Shown here piece after piece: positions 37,628 to 46,492 of a stretch of 64,000 nucleotides of DNA. The stretch spans positions 33,409-97,408 of the forward strand of contig CAZCTC010000025.1 of the NCBI GenBank assembly GCA_964501335.1. Reading direction: 5' to 3'. The DNA comes from CAZCTC01 sp964501335. Lineage in GTDB: Bacteria; Chloroflexota; Anaerolineae; B4-G1; SLSP01. A program made the position numbers and the translations under genes. The notes under the pieces are model-generated. The model ran no database searches. It was not told the DNA's origin and worked only from the letters and a program-made list of their open reading frames with translations. The first letter of the stretch is position 1. Each line of letters starts with the position of its first letter.

Positions 37628-39361
37628 ATGAATTCCCTCAAATGGTGGCAAACTGCCGTCTTCTATCAGATTTACCCTCGCAGTTTCGCCGACGGCAACG
37701 GTGACGGCATCGGCGACGTGCAGGGCATGCTCAACCGCCTCGACTACCTGGCCCGGTTGGGCATTGATGCTGTCTGGCTCTCCCCCCATTACCCCTCCCC
37801 CTTGATCGATTGCGGCTACGATGTCGCCGACTATACCGCCGTCGCCCCCGAATACGGCTCCCTGGAACTCTTTGAAACTTTCATCGACGCCGCCCACGCC
37901 CGCGGCATCCGGCTGATCCTCGACTGGGTCCTCAACCACACCTCCAGCCGGCATCCCTGGTTCCTGGAATCCCAATCCAGCCGCCACTCCCCCAAACGCG
38001 ATTGGTATATCTGGAAAGAGGGGCGCGCGGGCGGACCGCCCAACAACTGGGTCTCCACCTTCGGCGGTCCGGCCTGGGAATATGACCCCGCCACCGATCA
38101 GTATTACTACCACTTCTTCTTTAAGGAACAGCCCGACCTGAACTGGAACAATCCCGAAGTCAAAGCCGCCATGTTCGACGGGATGCGCTTCTGGCTGGAC
38201 CGCGGCATCGACGGCTTCCGCCTCGACGCCATCGGCACGCTCTTCGAAGCGCCCGACCTGCCCGACCACGAAGCCACGCTCACTCTGCCGGAACTCATCG
38301 TCGCCGAACACAATGCCACCGATCCCGAAGCCCTTCGGAAATTCGGAGTCGAATTCCAGGCCATGTTCCACTACCAGATCGACCGACACGACCAGATCCA
38401 TTCACTGATGCGAGAAATGCGCGCCGTGGTCGATGAATATCCCGACCGGGTCCTGGTCGGCGAAACCGACGACATTGCCTACCTCGGCGATGGCCACGAT
38501 GAACTGCATCTGGTCTTTAATTTCCCTCTGATGCGCACCGAACGGCTCACTCCGGCCTGGATTCTGGCCAATCAACAGGAACGGCTCTCCGCCCTGCCGA
38601 AAGCCTCCTGGCCCTGCAACACCCTGGGCAACCACGACACCTCCCGGGTCTACACGCACTACGGCGACGGTCAACACGATGCCGCCCTGGCCCGCCTCTC
38701 GCTGGCTCTGATGCTCACCCTCCGCGGCACCCCCTTCCTCTACAACGGGGAAGAAATCGGCATGACCGACCTTATCCTGCACGACCTCTCCCAATGCCGC
38801 GACACCCTGACCCCGGTCTTCTACCGCATGGGCACCGAACTCTTCCACCTCCCCCCCGAAACCGCCCTCGAACAGGCCGCCCGACGTGGGCGAGACAAAT
38901 GCCGCACCCCTATGCAATGGAGCCGCACCTCCAATGGAGGCTTTTGCCCGGATGAAGTTACCCCCTGGCTGCCCGTCAATCCCAACTACGCCGCGGGAAT
39001 CAATGTAGACGATCAGGAAGACGATCCCGCCTCTCTATTGAACTTCTACCGCCGCCTGCTCCACCTGCGCTGGCAAATGCCGGCCCTCATCGGCGGTGAT
39101 TTCCAGCCTTTCCTGCAAAAATCGCCCGACCTGTTGACCTTCCTTCGTCATGATCCGGAGAACGGGGCCACCAGTCTGGTCGCTTTGAACTTCTCAACCA
39201 CACCACAGAGCGCCACCTTCACATTGCCGCATGCAGCTTTACATCGTCGTTATTCCACGCACCCCGGCCCCAAAGCCGCCGAAACTCCCCTCAAGTTGGA
39301 CCTGGAACCCTTTGAAATCTATCTGGGGGATCTGGAACCTCTGAGCCCGGATTTTGCATGA
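37628..39361 (+). CDS. GH13 alpha-glucosidase / alpha-amylase family enzyme
   Basis: A 577-residue (beta/alpha)8 glycoside hydrolase of the oligo-1,6-glucosidase/alpha-glucosidase group. The conserved regions are DWVLNHTS, DGFRLDAIG with the nucleophile Asp200, VLVGETDD with the acid/base Glu279, and LGNHDTSR with Asp337. The N-terminus WWQTAVFYQIYPRSFADGNGDGIGD is typical. AAGGAG precedes the ATG, and there is no signal peptide, so it acts in the cytoplasm on imported or stored oligosaccharides, in line with glgP. Its stop overlaps the next gene by ATGA. Confidence 0.92.
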   Translation: MNSLKWWQTAVFYQIYPRSFADGNGDGIGDVQGMLNRLDYLARLGIDAVWLSPHYPSPLIDCGYDVADYTAVAPEYGSLELFETFIDAAHARGIRLILDWVLNHTSSRHPWFLESQSSRHSPKRDWYIWKEGRAGGPPNNWVSTFGGPAWEYDPATDQYYYHFFFKEQPDLNWNNPEVKAAMFDGMRFWLDRGIDGFRLDAIGTLFEAPDLPDHEATLTLPELIVAEHNATDPEALRKFGVEFQAMFHYQIDRHDQIHSLMREMRAVVDEYPDRVLVGETDDIAYLGDGHDELHLVFNFPLMRTERLTPAWILANQQERLSALPKASWPCNTLGNHDTSRVYTHYGDGQHDAALARLSLALMLTLRGTPFLYNGEEIGMTDLILHDLSQCRDTLTPVFYRMGTELFHLPPETALEQAARRGRDKCRTPMQWSRTSNGGFCPDEVTPWLPVNPNYAAGINVDDQEDDPASLLNFYRRLLHLRWQMPALIGGDFQPFLQKSPDLLTFLRHDPENGATSLVALNFSTTPQSATFTLPHAALHRRYSTHPGPKAAETPLKLDLEPFEIYLGDLEPLSPDFA

Positions 39362-40206
39362 GCCGACAACGCGGGATCATTGGAGTCGCCGCCGGAGCGA
39401 TCTGCTTCAGCACGGTTATCATCTTCAGTCGTCTGACCCAGGGCCTCGAAGGCGGGGCCCTGGCCTTCTTTCGCACCTTTTTCGCCTTTCTCTTCTTTCT
39501 GTGCCTCCAGGCACTGCCAGGCACCCGCATCCATCGGCCCCCTCGCGCCACCTGGGGATTGCTGAGCGGCCTGGGCCTGGCCGTCGGAGTCTCGGCCCTG
39601 CTCTACATTTACGCCATCCGCCACACCACCGCCGCCAATGCCGCCCTTTTGATCAACACCTCGGCCGTCTACGTCGCCCTCCTGGCTCCCTGGTTGCTCC
39701 ATGAATCGCCGCAGCGTTATCGCTGGCCCGGCTTGATCCTTGCCATGCTCGGCGTCATCGGATTGGTCGCCCCGGCCGGCCTGGATCTACGCACCGGCGA
39801 CTGGACCGGGCTCCTCGCCGGCATCCTCTCCGGCGGCACCTACGCCGCCACCATGCTCTTCAGCCGCGCCCTCCGGAGCCGGGTCGATAGTCACACCCAG
39901 ACTTTCTGGAGCACCGCTCTGGCCGCCCTGCTGCTCCTCCCCTGGGGTCTCCAGAGCTCCCCGGAAGCCTTTCTCGCCAACCTGCCGCTGCTCATCCCTC
40001 TGGGCGTCATCTCTCTGGGCCTGGCCTACTGGCTCTACTTCACAGGGCTGCAAGCCGTCCCGGCCCAAATCGTCAGCCTCATCGCCCTCCTGGAGCCCCT
40101 CAGCGGCGTCCTGATCGGCCTCTTCATCTTCAATGAGATTCCCACGCCTATCGGCGCCCTCGGCAGCCTCTGCATCCTCGCCGGCATCTACCTCATCACC
40201 CGATAA
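39358..40206 (+). CDS. EamA/DMT-family transporter
   Basis: A 282-residue protein with ten hydrophobic segments in two EamA repeats (the second begins near GLLAGILSGGTYA). The family exports or imports small metabolites; the substrate cannot be predicted. Translational coupling to the GH13 gene by ATGA could point to a sugar-related substrate, though this is only a hint. Confidence 0.87.
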   Translation: MSRQRGIIGVAAGAICFSTVIIFSRLTQGLEGGALAFFRTFFAFLFFLCLQALPGTRIHRPPRATWGLLSGLGLAVGVSALLYIYAIRHTTAANAALLINTSAVYVALLAPWLLHESPQRYRWPGLILAMLGVIGLVAPAGLDLRTGDWTGLLAGILSGGTYAATMLFSRALRSRVDSHTQTFWSTALAALLLLPWGLQSSPEAFLANLPLLIPLGVISLGLAYWLYFTGLQAVPAQIVSLIALLEPLSGVLIGLFIFNEIPTPIGALGSLCILAGIYLITR

Positions 40207-40208
40207 AA

Positions 40209-40400
40209 AACGTATTTTGGCGGGCTTTCTGAAGCCCGGTAGCCCCAGCCTTGTAACGTCCCGCATAAGGCTTTTTACTGGTAAGATACCACGCGCTGGA
40301 TCGGAGGAGAAAACTTTTTATTCATTTTTTCGCGCGCCGCAGACGGCGCGCGAAAAAATGGGCTTTTTCTTCCCGCTGTCTACTGTCTACTTCCCCTAAC
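40209..40400 (+). repeat. Composite intergenic hairpin element, copy 5, preceded by a half hairpin
   Basis: A truncated inner stem (GCGGGCTT/AAGCCCG, about 40217-40236) is followed by the flank with CGCGCTGGATCGG, a T-rich stretch, and a perfect 17-bp stem (40323-40339 with 40344-40360, loop CAGA). The core arms are CGCGCGCCG/CGGCGCGCG. Then come GGGCTTTTTC and a tail with two GTCTAC units, as after copy 1. Confidence 0.75.
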
Positions 40401-40429
40401 TTGGGCTAGATCTATTTCTGTGGTATGAT
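40401..40429 (+). promoter_or_regulatory. Promoter of the GAF/PAS histidine kinase gene
   Basis: TTGGGC (40401-40406) and TATGAT (40424-40429) are 17 bases apart, with TG one base before the -10. A second possible -10, TACAAT, lies at 40434-40439. Confidence 0.5.
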
Positions 40430-40458
40430 GGGGTACAATCTAAGAGGTTTTACCTACC

Positions 40459-43005
40459 GTGCTGGAACAGGCAACAGAAACTTTCCTTGAAAATCTGGCT
40501 CTATTATGCCGGCGAAGTTCCATCCAAAATGGGGAAAACATTCTGAACGAAGTCCTTAACTTCTTCGCTCAGACCTGTCAAACCCAACATGCAGCAATCA
40601 TCTTGCTGGATGAAAACAATGGAGGAGAACTCTGTCTGGCTATTGCACCACCGTCCCCTACAACCCTGTCGGGGACCTGGGAAAACCACCTCAAATACCT
40701 GCCGGACAACTATGAAGCCATCGGCCTGACTCAAATCCCCCGCCATGAAACACACTGGATATTGCCGATTCCCACCCATACCCGCAACCCTCAGGCCGTC
40801 GTCTGTCTTGCCCATCCCGTTTTCGTCCAGGATCAACATCGGCTGGAACAGGCCGCCGATACCTTGGGGCCGCTCCTGCAAAACCTCCACTGGCAACGCG
40901 AGCATCTTTCGGCCACCGCGGAAAACAAACCCGGAACCTATCACGCCCGCAATATCAATACCCTGCTGGCAGCTTTGAACCGGGCCGTCAATATCCAGGA
41001 AATCCTCCACATCGGGCTGGACCAGGCCCTGCAAATCACCGGAATGGAATGGGGGGGCATCTATCTGTGGGATCCCGAGACCCAACATCTCCACCTCAAA
41101 GCCTCTCGGGGCACCATTGAAGAAGCTAAACTCCTTCAAAACAATTACACCACCAATAACAATCTCCTGGCGCTGGCCAGCAGCCCCCACACCGCAGACT
41201 CAGACTCCGCCCCGGAACAATTAGGGTCCCGGCTGGCCCTGCCCTTGATGATCGAAAAACAGCCCATGGGAATGTTGACGCTTTCCAGCTCCCAATCTCA
41301 ACCCTTGCAGGTCGGAACGGAACATCTCCTCCGCACCATCGTCGATCAGCTGACCCTGGCACTACAACGCGAACAAATGGCCGGGCAGTTGCAACAACAG
41401 CTTCGCTTCCTTCACGAACTCTATGAATTCAGCGCCGCCTTCCTGCCTCAGATCGGCAGTCGCGAAGTGATCTTCATCCTCCTGCGCACGCTCACCGACC
41501 TCCTCACGCCCGCCATGGGAGCCGCCTTCTATCAATTCAGCGCAGAAGAAGGCTGGCAACGTACCAAGGTCTACACCACCCACTCCGGCGCCCTGCTCAC
41601 CGCCCATTTCCGGGAAGGTCCCGTCTGGGAAAACGAAGAACCGTTGCTGGAAAACTGCCTGCACACCAACGCGCCGACCTTCGGGCTGCCGGGACTGACC
41701 CTCCCAAACTTCTGGAACCCCATCGCCGCAATCGGCGGACGCCAGCTGATCTATCTGCCGCTCCACTCGCCGGCTCACGAAATCACCGGCGCCGTCAGCG
41801 TCATCCTCTCCGAAAACCGCCTGTTGAATGCTCAGGAATCGGCTTTAACGATGGCCTTGATGCAACAGGCCCTGGCCGCCCTGGCCCGCGTTCGACTCTA
41901 CGAAACCAGCCGCGATACCGAATTACGCCTTCGCGCCATCCTGGAATCTTCTCAGGACGGCATCTTCCTGATCAGCGAGGATCTCAAGATCCGCTACGTC
42001 AACAGCCCGGCGCTGCACCTGTTGGCCCTCCCCGGGGAACCGGAAAACTGGCGGAACCACTCTTTCCCGGATGCCATCCTCTCGATCCGCACAGAAGCGC
42101 TGCTCCTGGCCCAGGAGCTGGCCACAGCCTGCCGCAATCAACGGAATAACCAACCCTGCATCGCGCTGGCCGCTAACGACGAACTGACTTTTGAAACGCT
42201 CCACCGCCGGACCATCACCCTGCGCCGCTGGCCCGTTTACTCGGAACGCCATCAACTCCTGGGAACGCTCTTCCTGCTGCGCGATGTAAGTGAACAAAAA
42301 GCCCTGGAAAAGATGCGCGACGAACTGCTCCGCATGCTGGTCCACGATATGCGCAACCCGCTCTCCATCATCCTCAGCGCCCTGCAAGTCATGCAGGACC
42401 CTGTGATGAAAGATGATGCCTCGCAAATTATGGAAATTGCCCGAAACAATACGGAACAGGTCCTGACCCTGGTGACAGCTATCCTCGACATCGGCAAACT
42501 CGAATCCGGTCAGTTTGAACTCTGCCAGCAAAACTTCCGTCTCGCCACCTTCCTCCCGCAGCTCAGTACAGCCCTCACCCTTTCAGCCAAGAAACCGACC
42601 TTTCAATCCAATTTGCCGGCCGATCTGCCCTATCTCTGGGCCGATGTCAACGTCGTCGGCCGGATTCTACAAAACCTGATTGAAAACGCCCTCAAATTCG
42701 TCCCCCCTACCGGCGGAACCATCCGCCTGGCCGCCTATGAAGAAGAAAGCTGGGTCCGCATTGAGGTCTTCAACGACGGCCCCCATATTCCCCCCGAAAT
42801 TGGCGATCAACTCTTCCAAAAATTCAAGACCGTCCACTACCGCGGACAGGGTTACGGCCTCGGCCTGACCTTCTGCCGTCTGGCCGTCGAAGCCCACGGC
42901 GGCCGGATCTGGGCTGAAAACCAACCCACCGGCGGCGTCTCCTTCTTCTTCACACTCCCCGCCGCCCCCACGCTCGTCTATCCCATCGTCACCGGAACGC
43001 TCTAG
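40459..43005 (+). CDS. GAF-GAF-PAS sensor histidine kinase
   Basis: An 848-residue soluble kinase. Two to three GAF-like regions (about 20-155, 170-305, 310-480) precede a PAS domain (about 490-610, EDLKIRYVNSPALHLL), the H-box MLVHDMRNPLSI with His629, and a HATPase domain with the N-box LIENALKFVP, a variant first G-box (NDGPHIP) and an intact GQGYGLGL. It begins with GTG, with AGAGG 11 bases upstream. No response regulator gene adjoins it, so it is an orphan kinase here. The ligands are unknown. Confidence 0.88.
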   Translation: MLEQATETFLENLALLCRRSSIQNGENILNEVLNFFAQTCQTQHAAIILLDENNGGELCLAIAPPSPTTLSGTWENHLKYLPDNYEAIGLTQIPRHETHWILPIPTHTRNPQAVVCLAHPVFVQDQHRLEQAADTLGPLLQNLHWQREHLSATAENKPGTYHARNINTLLAALNRAVNIQEILHIGLDQALQITGMEWGGIYLWDPETQHLHLKASRGTIEEAKLLQNNYTTNNNLLALASSPHTADSDSAPEQLGSRLALPLMIEKQPMGMLTLSSSQSQPLQVGTEHLLRTIVDQLTLALQREQMAGQLQQQLRFLHELYEFSAAFLPQIGSREVIFILLRTLTDLLTPAMGAAFYQFSAEEGWQRTKVYTTHSGALLTAHFREGPVWENEEPLLENCLHTNAPTFGLPGLTLPNFWNPIAAIGGRQLIYLPLHSPAHEITGAVSVILSENRLLNAQESALTMALMQQALAALARVRLYETSRDTELRLRAILESSQDGIFLISEDLKIRYVNSPALHLLALPGEPENWRNHSFPDAILSIRTEALLLAQELATACRNQRNNQPCIALAANDELTFETLHRRTITLRRWPVYSERHQLLGTLFLLRDVSEQKALEKMRDELLRMLVHDMRNPLSIILSALQVMQDPVMKDDASQIMEIARNNTEQVLTLVTAILDIGKLESGQFELCQQNFRLATFLPQLSTALTLSAKKPTFQSNLPADLPYLWADVNVVGRILQNLIENALKFVPPTGGTIRLAAYEEESWVRIEVFNDGPHIPPEIGDQLFQKFKTVHYRGQGYGLGLTFCRLAVEAHGGRIWAENQPTGGVSFFFTLPAAPTLVYPIVTGTL

Positions 43006-43116
43006 CGTTCCCGGCGTCTACAAAGCTCTTTCGTCACCCCCACTAAGGCAATTATTTGTAGCAAGAAAAATAAAAGTTAGAAATATTTTCAGAATAAAAA
43101 CGACCGGCGCGGTTAG

Positions 43117-43250
43117 TCTGGAAAAAAAGCCTATGTTTTTGCGGGCTTTCTGAAGCCCGCAAAAACATAAATAAAAAAAACTCTCTCCCCCATCCGGCGC
43201 GGCGCATCTAACCGAAAAAAGCCTTTTGCGGGACGCTAAAAATGCCCACC
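43117..43250 (-). repeat. Composite intergenic hairpin element, copy 6
   Basis: TCTGGAAAAAAAGCC leads into a perfect 17-bp stem (43132-43148 with 43153-43169, loop TCTG), followed by ACTCTCTCCCCCATCC and the flank CTAACCGAAAAAAGCC then TTTTGCGGGACGCTAAAAA. This is the best-preserved full copy in this orientation. Confidence 0.8.
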
Positions 43251-43311
43251 GCACAAGTCAATAAAAAACGCCCGTACCGTTAACCCGGAAAATGGGAGAG
43301 AAAAAAGTCCG

Positions 43312-43345
43312 TTTTTTCGCGCACCACCCACGGCACGCGAAAAAA
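43312..43345. repeat. Partial hairpin upstream of the KimA-like gene
   Basis: TTTTTTCGCG (43312-43321) pairs with CGCGAAAAAA (43336-43345), with an imperfect inner part. Again the T-run is on the 5' side and the A-run on the 3' side. Confidence 0.6.
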
Positions 43346-43389
43346 TAAACCCAAAATTCACATCAAATCGTAATATTGGAGGCACTACA

Positions 43390-45222
43390 ATGAATATCCG
43401 TGAGTTCCTGGTCGGCCCCCCCCTTCCCACCCAACGTATGGCCGAAGAGCGCATGAACAAAATTCGCGCCCTGGCAGCTTTCTCGCCCGACGCTCTCTCC
43501 TCAATCGCCTACGCAAACCAGGAGATTTATCTGGGACTGGTTGTCGCCGGCGCCGCCGGACTCGTCATGTCCTGGCCCATCGCCCTGGTCATTGTCGGCT
43601 TGCTGGCAATCCTGGCCCTCTCCTACTATCAGACCATCCATGCCTACTCCAACGGCGGCGGTTCTTACACTGTAGCCAAAGAAAACCTGGGCAACGGCAT
43701 CGGGTTGATCGCCGCCGCCGCACTGATGATCGACTACATCCTCAACGCCGCCGTCAGTCTCACCGCCGGCGTGGCCGCCATCGCCTCCGCCTTCCCGGCA
43801 CTTTGGGATTACCGCATCGTCATCGCCCTGGGTATCCTGATCATCATCACCCTGGCCAACCTGCGCGGCTTACGAGAATCCGGCACAGCCATGGCCATCC
43901 CGGTTTATCTCTTCCTGGGCGCCTACCTGCTGATGATCGCTTACGGTTGGATCCGTGCCTTAATGGAACCCGCTATCCCCTTTACTGTCACGGCGCCACC
44001 GGCCACCGAACAATTGACCCTGATGTTGATTCTGCACACCTTCGCCTCCGGATGTACCGCCCTCACCGGCGTGGAAGCGATCAGTAACGGGATCCCGGCC
44101 TTTAAACCGCCCGAATCCAAAAACGCCGGCATCACGATGATCGCCATGTCCATCCTGATGGGCACACTCTTCATCGGCACGATCAGCCTCACCCAACATT
44201 TCGGCGTCGTCGCCGGCCCCCAGGAAACCATCCTCTCTGCCCTGGCCCGCAAACTGGTCGGCAGCGGCATTCCCTATCTGGTCATTCAGGTTTCAACGCT
44301 CTTAATTCTCTCGGTAGCCGCCAACACCAGCTTTGCAGGCTTCCCCCGACTGGCCTCCATCCTGGCCCAGGACGGCTATCTCCCCCGCCAGTTCTCCTTC
44401 CTGGGCGACCGGCTGGTCTTCTCCAACGGCATCCAGGTCCTCGCCGGCCTGACCGCCATCCTGATCATCCTCTTCAACGGCGACAGCCATGCCCTGATCC
44501 CGCTCTTCGCGGTCGGGGTCTTCCTGGCCTTCACCCTCTCCCAGGCGGGAATGGTAATTCACTGGAAAAAAGAACACAGCAAAGGTTGGTGGGGTAAAGC
44601 TTTAATCAACGGATTCGGCGCCCTGGCCACCACGGTGACCCTGATTGTGGTCGCTTACAGCAAATTCATCGACGGCGCCTGGATCGTCATCCTGCTGATC
44701 CCCCTCTTTGTTACGGGCTTCTACCAGATCAAATCACACTACCAGGAAGTCTCCCGCGAACTGACCCTCAAAGGGCTCCCACCGTCGCTCCTCCCCCTGC
44801 CCACCCCGCGAATGGTCATTCCGGTCTCCGGCATCCACCGCGGCGTCATCGAAGCCGTCCGCTACGCCCGCGGCATCTCCAGCCGGGTCACCGCCGTCTA
44901 TGTGGAAGTCAGCCCCGGCGCCGGAGAGAAATTCAGCCAGACCTGGGCCCACTGGGAACCCGACATTCCGCTCGTCGTCGTCCCCTCGCCTTACCGTTCC
45001 GTCGTCGCCCCCTTCCTGGAATATCTGGAATACACCGACCGCGAACACAACGACGGCCAGCTCGCCACCGTCCTCCTGCCGGAATTCATCCCGGCCCGCT
45101 GGTGGCAAATGCCGCTGCACAATCAAACCGCCTGGATGATCAAGCTGGCGCTGCTCTACAATCGCCGCCGCTACAACCGCGTCCGCGCCATCATCGACAT
45201 CCCCTTCTTCCTGAAAAACTAA
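43390..45222 (+). CDS. KimA-like potassium/proton symporter of the APC superfamily
   Basis: A 610-residue protein with about 12 hydrophobic segments (35-470) and a cytoplasmic universal-stress-like C-terminal domain. The N-terminal FLVGPPLPTQRMAEERMNK, the AFSPDALSSIAYANQE block and SNGGGSYTVAKENLG match the KimA (YdaO) family, as does the total length. In Bacillus KimA is a high-affinity K+ importer inhibited by c-di-AMP. A TTGGAGG-type ribosome-binding site precedes the ATG. Amino acid transport cannot be excluded, since APC members are often misannotated. Confidence 0.82.
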   Translation: MNIREFLVGPPLPTQRMAEERMNKIRALAAFSPDALSSIAYANQEIYLGLVVAGAAGLVMSWPIALVIVGLLAILALSYYQTIHAYSNGGGSYTVAKENLGNGIGLIAAAALMIDYILNAAVSLTAGVAAIASAFPALWDYRIVIALGILIIITLANLRGLRESGTAMAIPVYLFLGAYLLMIAYGWIRALMEPAIPFTVTAPPATEQLTLMLILHTFASGCTALTGVEAISNGIPAFKPPESKNAGITMIAMSILMGTLFIGTISLTQHFGVVAGPQETILSALARKLVGSGIPYLVIQVSTLLILSVAANTSFAGFPRLASILAQDGYLPRQFSFLGDRLVFSNGIQVLAGLTAILIILFNGDSHALIPLFAVGVFLAFTLSQAGMVIHWKKEHSKGWWGKALINGFGALATTVTLIVVAYSKFIDGAWIVILLIPLFVTGFYQIKSHYQEVSRELTLKGLPPSLLPLPTPRMVIPVSGIHRGVIEAVRYARGISSRVTAVYVEVSPGAGEKFSQTWAHWEPDIPLVVVPSPYRSVVAPFLEYLEYTDREHNDGQLATVLLPEFIPARWWQMPLHNQTAWMIKLALLYNRRRYNRVRAIIDIPFFLKN

Positions 45223-45253
45223 ACCCGTTCGGATTGAAAATCGATAGAAAAAG

Positions 45254-45295
45254 TTTATTTTTTCGGCGGCCTGGGAAGGCCGCCGAAAAAATAAA
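45254..45295. repeat. Simple gene-end hairpin after the KimA-like gene
   Basis: A perfect 18-bp stem (45254-45271 with 45278-45295, loop TGGGAA) lies 31 bases after the stop, with the T-rich arm first and the A-rich arm second. No T-run follows on the plus strand. Confidence 0.78.
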
Positions 45296-45332
45296 TAAAA
45301 AATCGACTCTTCCATTTCCCCCATCTCTACTC

Positions 45333-45338
45333 TATAAT
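45333..45338 (+). promoter_or_regulatory. Possible -10 element for the secreted protein gene
   Basis: A perfect TATAAT at 45333-45338 stands 50 bases before the ATG. The hexamer 17 bases upstream (TTCCAT, 45310-45315) is a poor -35. Confidence 0.4.
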
Positions 45339-45387
45339 GAGCATATATTAACCGCTTTCAAACTAAGCCCCCCGAAAGGAATTTACC

Positions 45388-46209
45388 ATGATATACAAAC
45401 GTTGGATCTGGATAAGCGGAATTTTATTCGTCCTCTTCCTGGCCCTTGGTACCCCCACCACCCATCCCGTTCAAGCCGCCGGCCCCACCGCCCCCCATCG
45501 AGGCGACCCCGTCCCCACCTACACCCTCTACCTGCCCATCCTCGCCGCCGAACGCACCGCCTTTGCCTGTCGCCCCATCAGCGGCGCCACCTACACCACA
45601 CTCTCCGTCGTCGGTCCCGGCGCCCCCAATCCCGATGCCGAGCACGACGCCGGCTACAATATCAACGTCCTGGGATATGAACCTACCGATGGAACGCTCG
45701 GACTGGTCCACTACGACGGCATGATCGACTCCGCACCGCCGCCCCAGCTCTACCATCTCTTCGGCGACGACCGCACGCCGACCTTCAGCACCAACTACCG
45801 CCTGCATAACGGTGACGGCTCCACCATTTACGATCCCGCCGTGACCTTCTCCGGTATGGGCGTCTCCGAACTGGAAACCATCTACGCCCCCGACAGCGGC
45901 TATGATATCGAAAACGGCTACGATGCCATGGTGATCTACGCCAGCGAGCGTAGCATCACCCTCAACTACACCCGCAACGACAACCTCCAGGGCTATACCG
46001 TCTACGTCGACGGGATCTGTGTGGAACCCACCCTGCTGGCCCTCTACCGCCAGCTCAACACCGACGGGCGCCACTCCCTGCCCGTCGTCCGCGGCAACGA
46101 TCCCCTGGGACGCGCCCTGAGCACCGAAATCCGCGTCGCCCTCCGCGACACCGGCTCTCCCATGGATCCCCGCTCCTGTAAAGACTGGTGGCAGGGCCGC
46201 TGCCCCTGA
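45388..46209 (+). CDS. Secreted protein of unknown function
   Basis: A 273-residue protein with a signal peptide (hydrophobic 8-22, cleavage near HPVQA). Directly after it comes a short Pro-rich stretch and TLYLPILAAER, a motif like the C-terminal IFLPIVLRK of the secreted surface protein at 22684-25116. The rest has no recognised domain; conserved-looking features are a beta-rich middle, HYDGMI, and the C-terminal NDPLGRALSTEIRVALRDTG with DPRSCKDWW. Cys residues suggest disulfides. The ribosome-binding site is AAAGGAA. Confidence 0.72.
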   Translation: MIYKRWIWISGILFVLFLALGTPTTHPVQAAGPTAPHRGDPVPTYTLYLPILAAERTAFACRPISGATYTTLSVVGPGAPNPDAEHDAGYNINVLGYEPTDGTLGLVHYDGMIDSAPPPQLYHLFGDDRTPTFSTNYRLHNGDGSTIYDPAVTFSGMGVSELETIYAPDSGYDIENGYDAMVIYASERSITLNYTRNDNLQGYTVYVDGICVEPTLLALYRQLNTDGRHSLPVVRGNDPLGRALSTEIRVALRDTGSPMDPRSCKDWWQGRCP

Positions 46210-46217
46210 AAACAAAA

Positions 46218-46257
46218 TATAAAATTCGGCGGCCTCAGAAGGCCGCCGAATTTTATA
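46218..46257. repeat. Simple gene-end hairpin after the secreted protein gene
   Basis: A perfect 17-bp stem (46218-46234 with 46241-46257, loop TCAGAA) begins 8 bases after the stop. The arms are the same as those of the hairpin at 46445-46484; only the loop differs. An A-run follows on the plus strand. Confidence 0.75.
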
Positions 46258-46280
46258 AAAAACCACTCTGTGCAGTTACT

Positions 46281-46405
46281 CTGAAAAAAAAAGCCTATGT
46301 TTTGGCGCGCTTCAGAAAGCGCGCCAAAACATAAACAAAAAAAACTCCCTCCCCCCATCCAGCGCGGCGCATCCAACCAGGAAAGAACCTCTTGCGGGAC
46401 GCTAC
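46281..46405 (-). repeat. Composite intergenic hairpin element, copy 7
   Basis: CTGAAAAAAAAAGCC, a perfect 17-bp stem (46296-46312 with 46317-46333, loop CAGA) with core GGCGCGCTT, then ACTCCCTCCCCCCATCC and the flank ending TTGCGGGACGCTAC. Confidence 0.8.
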
Positions 46406-46444
46406 AAAAAACCGTCAGGTTCACAAGATCTCTACATCCAAAAA

Positions 46445-46484
46445 TATAAAATTCGGCGGCCTGGGAAGGCCGCCGAATTTTATA
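46445..46484 (-). terminator. Hairpin terminator at the end of the glyA-gcvT fusion
   Basis: A perfect 17-bp stem (46445-46461 with 46468-46484, loop TGGGAA) lies 8 bases beyond the stop of the minus-strand gene. On that strand five T follow the stem directly, so this copy can work as an intrinsic terminator. Confidence 0.65.
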
Positions 46485-46492
46485 AAGAAAAA

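Larger units (their letters stand above)
43006..43389. other. 384-bp intergenic region with repeats, no gene
   Basis: It holds composite element copy 6 (43117-43250) and a simple hairpin (43312-43345). I looked for a c-di-AMP riboswitch because of the downstream kimA-like gene and saw no recognisable one. Confidence 0.55.
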
